DNA of 64,000 bases from assembly GCA_017536765.1 (NCBI GenBank), contig JAFXGV010000034.1, positions 1-64,000 on the forward strand, written 5' to 3'. Source of the stretch: Bacteroidaceae bacterium (GTDB taxonomy: Bacteria > Bacteroidota > Bacteroidia > Bacteroidales > Bacteroidaceae). Under the pieces are notes generated by a model, which was not told the DNA's origin, ran no database searches, and worked only from the letters and a program-made list of their open reading frames with translations. How positions within the stretch are numbered: position 1 is the stretch's first letter; every line of letters starts with the position of its first letter. Below, piece by piece: positions 27,639 to 35,683 of this stretch. The position numbers and the translations under genes were made by a program.

Positions 27639-28418
27639 ATGGAACAGCTGAGATTTATAGAACTTCCCAAAATATTAGATGAGCGCGGGAACTTATCGGT
27701 TGTTGAGAATGGCGCCAATCTGCCGTTTGAAATAGGCAGCAGTGCGTGGCTTTACGATTTTCGCGATGGCGAAAAATGGCAAAACAAACATTTGGGCGGA
27801 AAAGACGAACTTGTGATTGCACTTTCTGGCGGTTTTGAAGTAAAGGTGGAAGATGGTGAACGCTGCAAGTCGTTTAACTTGAACCGCCCTTACAGGGCTC
27901 TATACATTCCCAAAGATTTGCAATGGCAGATGAGTAATTTTACAACCAATGCGGTGGTATTTGTCCTTTCTGCCGAAAAGGGTACAGGCTGCAGTGCTTG
28001 CGATGATGATTTCGGTGGCAAGATTGTACCGTTGAACAATGCGCCCTGCCTGCAAGGAAGAATAACCTTGGTAAAAAATGGCGACGGCACACCGTTCGAT
28101 GTTAAACGGGCATATTATCTGTATGACGTACCCGCAGGTGAGAGCCGTGGCGCTCACGCACATAGAGCACTCAAACAACTTGTTGTGGCTGTAGTGGGCA
28201 GTTTCAATATCACTCTCGATGACGGCACGGAAAAGCGCACCTACACATTGAACCGCCCCGGTGAGGCATTGGAGGTGGGCCCGGGTATGTGGCGCACTCT
28301 CGACGGTTTCTCCTCGGGTGCCATATGTTTGGTGCTGGCCTCAGAGGTTTATACCGCCGAGGACTATATTCGCGATTACGATGAATTTTTAGAGTATAAA
28401 AAACAACAAAATAAATAA
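27639..28418 (+). CDS. Tandem FdtA/WxcM-domain sugar 3,4-ketoisomerase
   Basis: 259 aa built of two cupin domains of the FdtA/QdtA/WxcM type. These isomerise dTDP-4-keto-6-deoxyglucose to the 3-keto sugar before transamination. The C-terminal copy (~130-255) keeps the active-site region ESRGAHAHRALKQ with two histidines. The N-terminal copy (~1-120) has KHLGGKDELVIAL at the same place and lacks the His-x-His, so it may be structural. The longer frame start three codons upstream is less likely than this ATG. It is the first gene of the operon, 6 bp before the ACP gene. Confidence 0.85.
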   Translation: MEQLRFIELPKILDERGNLSVVENGANLPFEIGSSAWLYDFRDGEKWQNKHLGGKDELVIALSGGFEVKVEDGERCKSFNLNRPYRALYIPKDLQWQMSNFTTNAVVFVLSAEKGTGCSACDDDFGGKIVPLNNAPCLQGRITLVKNGDGTPFDVKRAYYLYDVPAGESRGAHAHRALKQLVVAVVGSFNITLDDGTEKRTYTLNRPGEALEVGPGMWRTLDGFSSGAICLVLASEVYTAEDYIRDYDEFLEYKKQQNK

Positions 28419-28423
28419 TTGTT

Positions 28424-28648
28424 ATGGAACAGAAAGTATTGGAAATAATTAACAATATTCGTGCAACCAAGGATATGGCTCCCGTGGCATCGCTCAATGG
28501 CAGCGACAACCTGCGCGACGACCTTGGTCTCACATCATTCGATTTGGCCGAGCTCACGGTAAACATCGAGGCCGAATTCGATGTGGATATTTTTGAAGAT
28601 GGCTTGGTAAATACCGTAGGCGAGATTTACGAGAAATTGCAGAAATAA
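28424..28648 (+). CDS. Acyl carrier protein
   Basis: 74 aa, acidic. The phosphopantetheine attachment site is Ser38 in DDLGLTSFDLAEL, preceding the usual helix II. It is a dedicated carrier inside a sugar operon rather than the fatty-acid AcpP, since no fab genes are near. Its stop overlaps the ATG of the ANL ligase gene (TAATG), which points to the ligase as its loading enzyme. Confidence 0.9.
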   Translation: MEQKVLEIINNIRATKDMAPVASLNGSDNLRDDLGLTSFDLAELTVNIEAEFDVDIFEDGLVNTVGEIYEKLQK

Positions 28649-29865
28649 TGGCTCTATTTCTTTATAATGGCGCAAAGGAATACTCCTATGAAATGCTGGT
28701 CGATTCCATCAACCAACATAGGGAGTATTTCCCCTTGTATAAAACAGACGACCTTTTTGCCTATTTCGAGAACCTCGTAAAGGCCATTGCTGCCGGCCGC
28801 CCGTTAACCCTGCTTGATTCCGATTTGAGCATATCGGAGATTGAGGGCCTTGACAATGGTGCCGTGAACGTTCCTGTGAAACTCGACGACACAACATATT
28901 CCTCAGTTGATGCACTTGTTGCGGCCGTGCTTGATTCGTCGTCGGAAATAACGATATTCACATCGGGCACCACGGGGCAGCCTAAAAAGGTTGTTCACTC
29001 CATTTCCACCCTCACGCGTGCCGTCAGGGTGAGCCGGGGGCATACCGACGATATATGGGCCTATGCCTATAACCCCACTCATATGGCCGGCCTGCAAGTA
29101 TTCTTTCAGGCCTTTGCCAACAAAAACACCCTTGTTAATGTGTTTAACTTGCAACGCAACGATGTTTACCGTAACATTGCGGCACACGGTGTAACGCATA
29201 TATCGGCCACGCCCACGTTCTACAGGTTGTTGCTGCCCTATGAACAGCCATACCTGAATGTGAGGCGTGTGACATTGGGTGGAGAGAAATCGGGCACGCA
29301 ACTATATGATAACATACGTTTGATATTCCCCAACGCCAAAATAAACAACGTATATGCATCAACCGAGGCGGGTTCGTTGTTCGCTGCCAAAGGCGATTGC
29401 TTTCAGTTGCCCACAGGCTTGCGAGACAAATTTTGTGTGGTCGATGAGGAACTGCTCATCCACCATTCCCTGCTTGGCAGGTCCGACAGCTTCAAACTCG
29501 ATGGCGAGTTTTACCACTCGGGCGACCTCATCGAATGGGTTGATGAGGCTAACGGCTGTTTCAGGTTCAAAAGTCGCAAGAACGAACTCATAAACGTGGG
29601 TGGTTACAAGGTAAATCCCTCTGAGGTTGAGGAGGCGATAGATGCCATTGACGGTGTGCGCCAGTCGCTTGTATATGGCAAGCCCAATTCTGTGCTTGGT
29701 AATATTGTGGTGGCCGAGGTGTTGCGCGAAGATGGTTCTGCGGTTACCGATGTGGATATACGCAAGTCGTTACGCGACAAATTACAGGACTTTAAGATAC
29801 CCCGTAAAATTATATTTGTTGAAGAATTCACTCTCACACGTACAGGAAAAATAAAACGATTATGA
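28648..29865 (+). CDS. ANL-family acyl-activating enzyme (AMP-dependent ligase)
   Basis: 405 aa. The ATP-binding P-loop FTSGTTGQPKK is at 104-114, the adenylate region NNVYASTEAGSLFA follows near 232-245, the hinge/A7-A8 segment YHSGDLIEW ... RKNELINVGGYKVNPSEVEE comes next, and the A10 lysine is Lys401 in RTGKIKRL. It is shorter at the N-terminus than the usual ~500 aa. It probably adenylates a carboxylic acid and loads it on the adjacent ACP. It overlaps the next gene by 4 bp. The acid is unknown. Confidence 0.87.
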   Translation: MALFLYNGAKEYSYEMLVDSINQHREYFPLYKTDDLFAYFENLVKAIAAGRPLTLLDSDLSISEIEGLDNGAVNVPVKLDDTTYSSVDALVAAVLDSSSEITIFTSGTTGQPKKVVHSISTLTRAVRVSRGHTDDIWAYAYNPTHMAGLQVFFQAFANKNTLVNVFNLQRNDVYRNIAAHGVTHISATPTFYRLLLPYEQPYLNVRRVTLGGEKSGTQLYDNIRLIFPNAKINNVYASTEAGSLFAAKGDCFQLPTGLRDKFCVVDEELLIHHSLLGRSDSFKLDGEFYHSGDLIEWVDEANGCFRFKSRKNELINVGGYKVNPSEVEEAIDAIDGVRQSLVYGKPNSVLGNIVVAEVLREDGSAVTDVDIRKSLRDKLQDFKIPRKIIFVEEFTLTRTGKIKRL

Positions 29866-30584
29866 ATATATTGGTTACCGGCTGCTCACGTGGAGTGGGC
29901 CTGGAGATATGCAAAGTGCTTCTTACACAAGGGCACACGGTGTATGGTGTAGCACGTTCCTACACTGCCGAATTCAAGGAACTCGAAACCTCCTATGCAG
30001 GCAGGCTGTTTTTCAAAAGCATCGACCTCGCATCATCGGGCAATGTGCGGGAAACCGTTTTCAAGGAGTTTATAACCAACAAGGTGCAGCTCGACGGCTT
30101 TGTGAACAATGCCGCAATGGCCTACGACGATATAATAACAAACCTCAATTTGGAACGCTTGGAGGAGATGTACGCCGTAAACGTGTTCACTCCTATGATG
30201 CTGACAAAATATGCCATAAGACATATGCTGCTCCACAAGAACAAGGGTAGCATAGTGCACATATCGTCGATAAGCGCACACACGGGCTACAAGGGGCTTG
30301 CTATGTATGCCTCCTCAAAGGGAGCACTCGAGGCTTTCTCCAAAAACACTGCCCGCGAGTGGGGTGCTCTGGGAATACGCAGCAATGTGGTGGTGCCCGG
30401 TTTTATGGAGACCGCAATGAGCTCCACCCTCACAGATGACCAAAAGGACCGCATCTACAAACGCACGTCGCTTAAGGCTGCTACAAGCGTAGCATCGGTT
30501 GCCGAAACGGTGGCCTTTCTGCTGTCGGAAAAGGCAGCATCCATTACAGGGCAAAACATAAATGTTGATAACGGAACAATTTGA
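29862..30584 (+). CDS. Short-chain dehydrogenase/reductase (FabG-like)
   Basis: 240 aa Rossmann-fold SDR. Cofactor motif TGCSRGVG at 6-13, NNAAM at 82-86, catalytic Ser136, and Tyr149/Lys153 in YASSKGALEAF. The order NILVTG...VVPGFMETAMS and the C-terminal ITGQNINVDNGT are typical of 3-oxoacyl-ACP-reductase-like SDRs. Next to an ACP and its ligase it could reduce a 3-oxoacyl-ACP, giving a hydroxyacyl group; alternatively it reduces a sugar keto group. It overlaps the ligase gene by 4 bp. Confidence 0.85.
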   Translation: MNILVTGCSRGVGLEICKVLLTQGHTVYGVARSYTAEFKELETSYAGRLFFKSIDLASSGNVRETVFKEFITNKVQLDGFVNNAAMAYDDIITNLNLERLEEMYAVNVFTPMMLTKYAIRHMLLHKNKGSIVHISSISAHTGYKGLAMYASSKGALEAFSKNTAREWGALGIRSNVVVPGFMETAMSSTLTDDQKDRIYKRTSLKAATSVASVAETVAFLLSEKAASITGQNINVDNGTI

Positions 30585-30590
30585 TATAAT

Positions 30591-31376
30591 ATGAAATTTA
30601 CCGGCAGAAACGTACATATAGGCAAGAACGTTAAGATTGGTGAGGGGGTAAAGATAGGTGACGACACCATTATTTATGATAACGTGGAGATAGGCTCCAA
30701 TACCATAATATCCAATAATTGTGTGTTGGGCGAGCCATTGAACGATTATTACAACAATCTTTCGTACGAAAATCCCCCTTTGAAGATAGGCGCAGGCTCG
30801 CTCATAAGGAGCCACACAATATTCTATGCCGGCAGTACGTTTGGCGATAATCTGCAAACAGGGCATCGGGCAACGGTGCGCGAGAATACCATTGCCGGCA
30901 GAAACTGCTCGATAGGTTCATACGTGGATATCCAGGGGTTTTGCGAAATTGGTGATTATGTGAGAATGCACAGCTATGTAAATGTGGGGCAGGGTGCAAA
31001 AATAGGCAGCTATGTGTTTATATCGCCCTTCACCGTTCTCACAAACGATCCCACACCCCCGTCAAACACCATAGCCGGTGTAACCATAGGCGATTATTCA
31101 CAGGTGACAACATCGTGTGTTCTGCTCCCCGGCTGTGTCATAGGGCGTAATTGTATGGTTGCAGCCCACTCCACAGCGGGTGGTACATTCGAAGATTACT
31201 CTTTCATAGGCGGCAGCCCGGCAAAAAGGCTTTGCGATATAAGAAAAGCTCCCATATTCAATGCCGAGACAAAGAAACGCCACTATCCCTGGCAATATAA
31301 TTTTGAAAGAAATATGCCTTGGGAGGGTGTTGGATATGCCAAATGGTTGGAGCAGAACGAGCAAGATTGCGAATAA
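30591..31376 (+). CDS. Hexapeptide-repeat (left-handed beta-helix) acyltransferase
   Basis: 261 aa. Long runs of hexapeptide repeats ([18 protein letters not shown] ..., [37 protein letters not shown]) form a left-handed beta-helix trimer, as in FdtC/WbbJ/LpxA relatives. The pattern continues past residue 210 and ends in a helical tail. Its place next to an FdtB-like aminotransferase suggests it N-acylates the 3-amino sugar; the ACP and ligase in the operon suggest the donor may be acyl-ACP rather than acetyl-CoA. That donor is inference. Confidence 0.82.
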   Translation: MKFTGRNVHIGKNVKIGEGVKIGDDTIIYDNVEIGSNTIISNNCVLGEPLNDYYNNLSYENPPLKIGAGSLIRSHTIFYAGSTFGDNLQTGHRATVRENTIAGRNCSIGSYVDIQGFCEIGDYVRMHSYVNVGQGAKIGSYVFISPFTVLTNDPTPPSNTIAGVTIGDYSQVTTSCVLLPGCVIGRNCMVAAHSTAGGTFEDYSFIGGSPAKRLCDIRKAPIFNAETKKRHYPWQYNFERNMPWEGVGYAKWLEQNEQDCE

Positions 31377-31390
31377 CAAATAAACAGAAT

Positions 31391-32494
31391 ATGATACCTT
31401 TTCTTTCTCTTAAGGATGTAACCGCTTTGTACGAAGCGGAAATAAACGAGGCCGTGGCACGCGTAGTGAAGAGCGGCTGGTATTTGCAAGGTCCCGAAAA
31501 TGAGGAGTTCGAGAAAAACTACTCTCAGTTCATAGGTGCAAAACATACTATAGGTTGCGCCAACGGTCTCGATGCTCTTATATGGATTTTCAGGGCCTAT
31601 ATTGAAATGGGTGTTATGAAGCCCGGCGACGAGGTCATTGTACCGGCCAATACATATATAGCAACTATCCTTGCAATAACCGAGAACGGCTTGGTGCCTG
31701 TGTTGGTGGAACCAAACATCGATACGTTGCAGATAGACGACAGTCTCATAGAAGAGGCTATCACCCCACGTACGCGCGCCATAACAATAGTGCATCTTTA
31801 TGGCCGTTTGGCGTGGACCGAAAAGATAGCCTATTTGTGCAAAAAATACAACCTCAAACTCATAGAGGATAATGCGCAGGCACACGGTTGCCAGACACCC
31901 GATGGCCGCATTACAGGCTCGTTGGGCGATGCGGCCGGTCACAGTTTCTATCCCGGCAAGAATCTTGGTGCATTGGGCGATGGAGGTGCCGTGACAACCA
32001 ACGACAGCGAGCTGGCTCGCGTGGTGAGAACGCTTGCCAACTATGGTTCGAGCAAGAAATATGTGTTTGAATATACAGGGCGCAACAGCCGTCTCGACGA
32101 GATACAGGCAGCCGTGCTCAATGTGAAACTGCATCACCTTGTCGATGCCAACAATGCGCGCAAGGCCATTGCAGGTCGTTATATAAAAGGTATAAAGAAT
32201 CCTCTTATAACTATGCCCGTTACATTGCCCGAAGAGCAGAATGTGTTCCACCTGTTCCCTGTTTTATGCGAGCGCCGCGACGAACTGCAAGACTATCTCC
32301 TGGAAAACGGTGTGCAGACAATAATACATTACCCCATACCGCCTCATAAACAGGCCTGCTACAAGGAGTGGAATGACGTGTCGTTGCCCATTACCGAGGC
32401 TATTCACGCTCGCGAACTCAGTCTGCCCATAGGCCCGGCAATATCTATCGAGGATGCCGACAGGGTAGTGGAATTTATAAACAATTTTAAGTAA
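31391..32494 (+). CDS. DegT/DnrJ/EryC1/StrS aminotransferase (FdtB-like)
   Basis: PLP enzyme that transaminates a keto-sugar nucleotide, 367 aa from ATG 31391. The longer frame (from 31319) would overlap the previous gene. The Schiff-base lysine is Lys190 in [16 protein letters not shown], and GCANGLDAL (55-63) and DNAQAHG (160-166) are the other class signatures. With the FdtA-type isomerase it forms the pair that makes dTDP-3-amino-3,6-dideoxy sugars. The dTDP-sugar synthesis genes (rmlA/B) are not in this window. Confidence 0.92.
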   Translation: MIPFLSLKDVTALYEAEINEAVARVVKSGWYLQGPENEEFEKNYSQFIGAKHTIGCANGLDALIWIFRAYIEMGVMKPGDEVIVPANTYIATILAITENGLVPVLVEPNIDTLQIDDSLIEEAITPRTRAITIVHLYGRLAWTEKIAYLCKKYNLKLIEDNAQAHGCQTPDGRITGSLGDAAGHSFYPGKNLGALGDGGAVTTNDSELARVVRTLANYGSSKKYVFEYTGRNSRLDEIQAAVLNVKLHHLVDANNARKAIAGRYIKGIKNPLITMPVTLPEEQNVFHLFPVLCERRDELQDYLLENGVQTIIHYPIPPHKQACYKEWNDVSLPITEAIHARELSLPIGPAISIEDADRVVEFINNFK

Positions 32495-32500
32495 ACAGCT

Positions 32501-33307
32501 ATGAAAAACATAACCACAAGCGTGGTGCTTGCCACCTACAATTGGCCCCAGGCACTGGAGCTCTGCTTGTTGAGCATTGCCAACCAAACCGTACTGCCCA
32601 ACGAAGTTGTTGTTGCCGATGATGGCTCTCGCGATGAAACGCGCCAATTGATTGACAGAATGCGCCCCCAATTGCCATATAAACTTATACACGTGTGGCA
32701 GGAGGATAAAGGATTCCGTGTTGCAACAATATGCAATAAGGCTTTTGCAAAATGCACATCCGACTATATAATACAGATAGCGCAAGATATTATTATGGAT
32801 ACACATTTTGTTGAGGACCATATACGTCACGCCGAGCGTGGCTATTACATAAGCGGTTCGCGTGCAAAACTCACCGAGCCTTTTACTAAGAAACTCATAC
32901 AGCGCAAGATTTACAAACTATCGCCCTTTACCTGCGGCGTCATACGCAAGTTTAACGCAATGCGCATTCCTTGGCTCACCAAATATTTCTACAAGTACCG
33001 CTTGTATAAACTCGACCGCGGTTGCAATATGTCATTCTGGCGCGACGACCTCTATGCCGTTAACGGATACGATGGCGATATGGTTGGCTATGGAAGTGAA
33101 GATACCGATTTGTCGGCGCGTATCCGTGCTCTCGGCGTTAAGAAGCGCACTATAAAATTCAGTTGCATAGAGTACCACATATGGCACAAAGAAACGGAAA
33201 GCAAGTTCGACGATGAACTCAGGAGCCACAATATAGCATTGAGAGAGAGCAACAGCGCTACCGGCAGAATAAGGATTGAGAACGGAATAGATAAATATCT
33301 GGAATAA
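32501..33307 (+). CDS. Glycosyltransferase family 2
   Basis: 268 aa GT-A transferase. TSVVLATYNWPQALELCL starts the nucleotide-sugar fold, and VVADDGSRDET is at about 38-46. The motif where the family normally has DxD reads IAQDIIMD (Ala94-Gln-Asp96), so the first Asp is replaced. The C-terminal part (RGCNMSFWRDDLYAVNGYD, GYGSEDTDLSARI) is the galactosyltransferase-C type acceptor region, seen in chondroitin-polymerase-like GT2s. It is last in the operon and so probably transfers the modified sugar. Confidence 0.88.
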   Translation: MKNITTSVVLATYNWPQALELCLLSIANQTVLPNEVVVADDGSRDETRQLIDRMRPQLPYKLIHVWQEDKGFRVATICNKAFAKCTSDYIIQIAQDIIMDTHFVEDHIRHAERGYYISGSRAKLTEPFTKKLIQRKIYKLSPFTCGVIRKFNAMRIPWLTKYFYKYRLYKLDRGCNMSFWRDDLYAVNGYDGDMVGYGSEDTDLSARIRALGVKKRTIKFSCIEYHIWHKETESKFDDELRSHNIALRESNSATGRIRIENGIDKYLE

Positions 33308-33346
33308 TTAAAACATTAGAGTAAACTTTATGTTTCGCTTGTTTGC

Positions 33347-33384
33347 AAAAAGCACCCCGGTCATAATAGGCCGGGGTGCTTTTT
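33347..33384 (+). terminator. Rho-independent terminator of the sugar operon
   Basis: A perfect stem GCACCCCGG / CCGGGGTGC extended by A5/T5 (33347-33360 and 33371-33384), 40 bp after the glycosyltransferase stop. The A/T flanks make it usable in both directions, and the convergent sigma-like gene ends 15 bp to the right. Confidence 0.85.
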
Positions 33385-33398
33385 AACTTTATGGTTGG

Positions 33399-34043
33399 TT
33401 AGTTTGCGATATCGCAGCTTCTTAATTTTTCTATAACCTTGTTGGTTGTGTTGAAAAGTTGGTTACAAGCATTCCTTTTGCTTGCTGCAAGCGTGTCTTG
33501 CACTTTTTTTGTGGGTAGTGTGCGCCAGTCGGTATCCTTGTGCTTGGTGTATTGCCACAGGGTGTCGGCTGCCTCCAAGGTGCTTTGTCCTTTAATAACA
33601 AGGTACTCAAGAGTTTTTTGATGATTCTCTTTGAGCATACCGTATGCTTGTGCCACAGCCTTGCACAGCAACTCCTTCTCATCGTCAATCTCGTCACATA
33701 TATCAACAAATTCATAATCGGGGTTCTCTACGAATTTGTTTTTTATGTTTTTGAGAGCTATGAAATGGTTGTTGGCGCAATATGAGAGGTAGTATATAAG
33801 CGTGGCATTGTTTCTGCCCTGGTATTGGCGCAGTACTTTCCAATTGTTGTCGCTCAGATATTCGTAAAATTCACCTACCAAGGCTTTGTAATTGTCGTCG
33901 TGGCGGGTGATTACTGATATGTCCTTAAGCAATTTCTTGCAAAAATCAAAAAAGAAATAATCGACCAAGCCGGCATCGGGGTTGCTGCTTATGAGCTCCC
34001 CTATGATGTCGGTGTCGCTACGGTCTTTATATTTTTTGCTCAT
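33399..34043 (-). CDS. Divergent RNA polymerase sigma-70-like protein
   Basis: 214 aa. The first half resembles sigma region 2 (LVGEFYEYLSDNNWKVLRQY ... TLIYYLSYCANNHFIALKN). After an acidic linker, the second half resembles region 4 (LCKAVAQAYGMLKENHQKTL, YLVIKGQSTLEAADTLW) with an extended helical insert before the basic end. This is the usual look of divergent ECF-like sigma factors in Bacteroidota. It is the second gene of a two-gene operon with a lipoprotein, 6 bp apart. The target promoters are unknown. Confidence 0.65.
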   Translation of the reverse strand: MSKKYKDRSDTDIIGELISSNPDAGLVDYFFFDFCKKLLKDISVITRHDDNYKALVGEFYEYLSDNNWKVLRQYQGRNNATLIYYLSYCANNHFIALKNIKNKFVENPDYEFVDICDEIDDEKELLCKAVAQAYGMLKENHQKTLEYLVIKGQSTLEAADTLWQYTKHKDTDWRTLPTKKVQDTLAASKRNACNQLFNTTNKVIEKLRSCDIAN

Positions 34044-34049
34044 ACAGTT

Positions 34050-35000
34050 TTACTTAATGAACTTTATATCGTAGTTAGTGTTGTATATATCCGATGTTAC
34101 GTCGTACTTAAACTCGTTGGCACCGTTGTGTATGAGTGTGAATATTTTGCTGTCGGCAGAATAATCCTCTTCCCATTTGCCATCTATAAGCAATCTGAAC
34201 GACTGCTCCTCCTGGTACAAAGTGTATGGGCAGTCCTTGCCAAAATACCCCATGGCAGCATATATCTGAGGCATATGGTTGTACAGGAATGCATTTGTCT
34301 GGAACACGTGGTTGGTGCCCAATTTACCATATGTGTAGCTGTATGCCTTTAGGGTTCTCAGGCTGCCGTCTTTTTCGTCAATGTCTATGCTTGTGAGCTT
34401 GCAGTCGCCATCCCAGTTGTATGTATATGTGTGGGTGATTTGCCCGGCGGCGTTGTCTTTATCGGTGTATGTGCTGGCTACACAAAACTCATCTGCATAT
34501 TCGAAAGTTCTGTTTGTGGTGGTAGAGCTTGTTTTCACACCATCCTTGTTATAGCTGTCAATCATACGCTCAATGGTCGTGATGCGGCCCTCGGTGCATT
34601 GTATATTTTCAATGATTCTTTCTTTGTTATATTTTTGGTAGTCGTATCCGAATATCTCTTTTTCGGCATTGATTACGTTTGCGATGTTGCCGTTGGGATA
34701 ATAGGAGAGGTTGCCGCTCTCTTTTTCCACGGTGGTTTCTATGTATCCCTCTTTCTGCTGTTTTGTGGTTGTTTCGTGAGTATATGCGCTAATGGTTCTA
34801 TTGCTATTGTACTCGAATGTCCATTTTTCCGAAATTTCCCTTTTACCACTCTGTTTTTCAATGATTATCTCATTGGGATAGAACGGGCTTTTCTCTTGTT
34901 CAAGGTATGGGTTAAAGGCCGTGTCGTCACTGCTGCTGCACGAAGATATAGATATAGCAATAAGTGCTATGGGTAATAAGAGGTAAAGTATTTTTCTCAT
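34050..35000 (-). CDS. Putative lipoprotein, function unknown
   Basis: 316 aa with a clear lipoprotein signal (MRKILYLLLPIALIAISISSCSSSDD; lipidated Cys at about 21, followed by a Ser/Asp linker). The rest is strand-rich, with repeated tyrosine-containing hairpins of YD-repeat flavour (WTFEYNSNRTISAYTHE, RTFEYADEFCVAS, THTYTYNWDGDCKLTSI). It recalls the DUF4595-like lipoproteins of Bacteroidales, but I cannot name a family safely. It is transcribed first, with the sigma-like gene 6 bp behind it, so it may sense or report envelope state to that sigma factor; this is inference. Confidence 0.75.
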   Translation of the reverse strand: MRKILYLLLPIALIAISISSCSSSDDTAFNPYLEQEKSPFYPNEIIIEKQSGKREISEKWTFEYNSNRTISAYTHETTTKQQKEGYIETTVEKESGNLSYYPNGNIANVINAEKEIFGYDYQKYNKERIIENIQCTEGRITTIERMIDSYNKDGVKTSSTTTNRTFEYADEFCVASTYTDKDNAAGQITHTYTYNWDGDCKLTSIDIDEKDGSLRTLKAYSYTYGKLGTNHVFQTNAFLYNHMPQIYAAMGYFGKDCPYTLYQEEQSFRLLIDGKWEEDYSADSKIFTLIHNGANEFKYDVTSDIYNTNYDIKFIK

Positions 35001-35048
35001 AGTTTTATATGTTTGTATTTAGGTTAGTGAACGAATTGTATAATCGTG

Positions 35049-35078
35049 CAAACATAATCATTTTATTTGATTATGCAA
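35049..35078 (-). promoter_or_regulatory. Promoter with embedded inverted repeat (lipoprotein/sigma operon)
   Basis: On the minus strand TTTG - 19 bp - TATGTTTG, a full match to the Bacteroidetes TTTG-N19-TAnnTTTG promoter. Between the boxes lies CATAATCA-N7-TGATTATG (35053-35075), an inverted repeat placed where a repressor would block RNA polymerase. Confidence 0.6.
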
Positions 35079-35100
35079 AATTTTTGCACTTGATGCAGTG

Positions 35101-35481
35101 TTAACGGTTTGTGAAAAAATCTAAAGATTCCAATAAATCCTGTTTGGTGATTTCGCGACGGGTGTATTGCATATCTTTGTTTATTAACAATAAACGATAG
35201 CTGCCGATGGCGTCGGCTATCTTGTCATAGCTTTTGCAGTCGAATGAAAACGGCTTGTTGCCATCGCGGTAGTTCTTTACGTATGTGTGCAGTTTCATTG
35301 TGGGGAATTCTGCAAGAATAGCCGAGAGAAAGAGCGCACATATGATGCCTGCGGCGGTATATTCCTCTTCGCCGGTCTTGTCGCCAAACGCAGCCTGCAT
35401 AGCTTGTGCTATTTGGCGGCCGAACTCCTTGTCTGCCGGTTGTCCTGTAATTTTTGATAATAGTTCAATTGGCCGGTTCAT
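35101..35481 (-). CDS. Hypothetical protein
   Basis: 126 aa, mostly helical, no signal peptide, no recognised domain. The N-terminal half (LLSKITGQPADKEFGRQIAQ) is amphipathic and there is one hydrophobic stretch (AAGIICALFLSAILAEFP, about 43-60) that could be a buried helix. It is an isolated gene on the minus strand; 35482-35683 between it and the outer-membrane protein gene holds only AT-rich divergent upstream sequence. Codon use looks normal for the window. Confidence 0.6.
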   Translation of the reverse strand: MNRPIELLSKITGQPADKEFGRQIAQAMQAAFGDKTGEEEYTAAGIICALFLSAILAEFPTMKLHTYVKNYRDGNKPFSFDCKSYDKIADAIGSYRLLLINKDMQYTRREITKQDLLESLDFFTNR

Positions 35482-35683
35482 TTCGCACGTTTCTTTTGCT
35501 GCAAATTTAAGTATTTGTTTCTTATTTTCAGTAACGCTTTGGGTTTATGTAAATAATTCTCTATTTTTACGCTTGACACGCACTTATGCCTTTATATTAA
35601 AAGCAGATAAAAATGTATTTTTTTATTAAACCAAACAATCTTTTCAGAGTCAAAGAAAAAGTACGCAAATATTTTACAAAACT

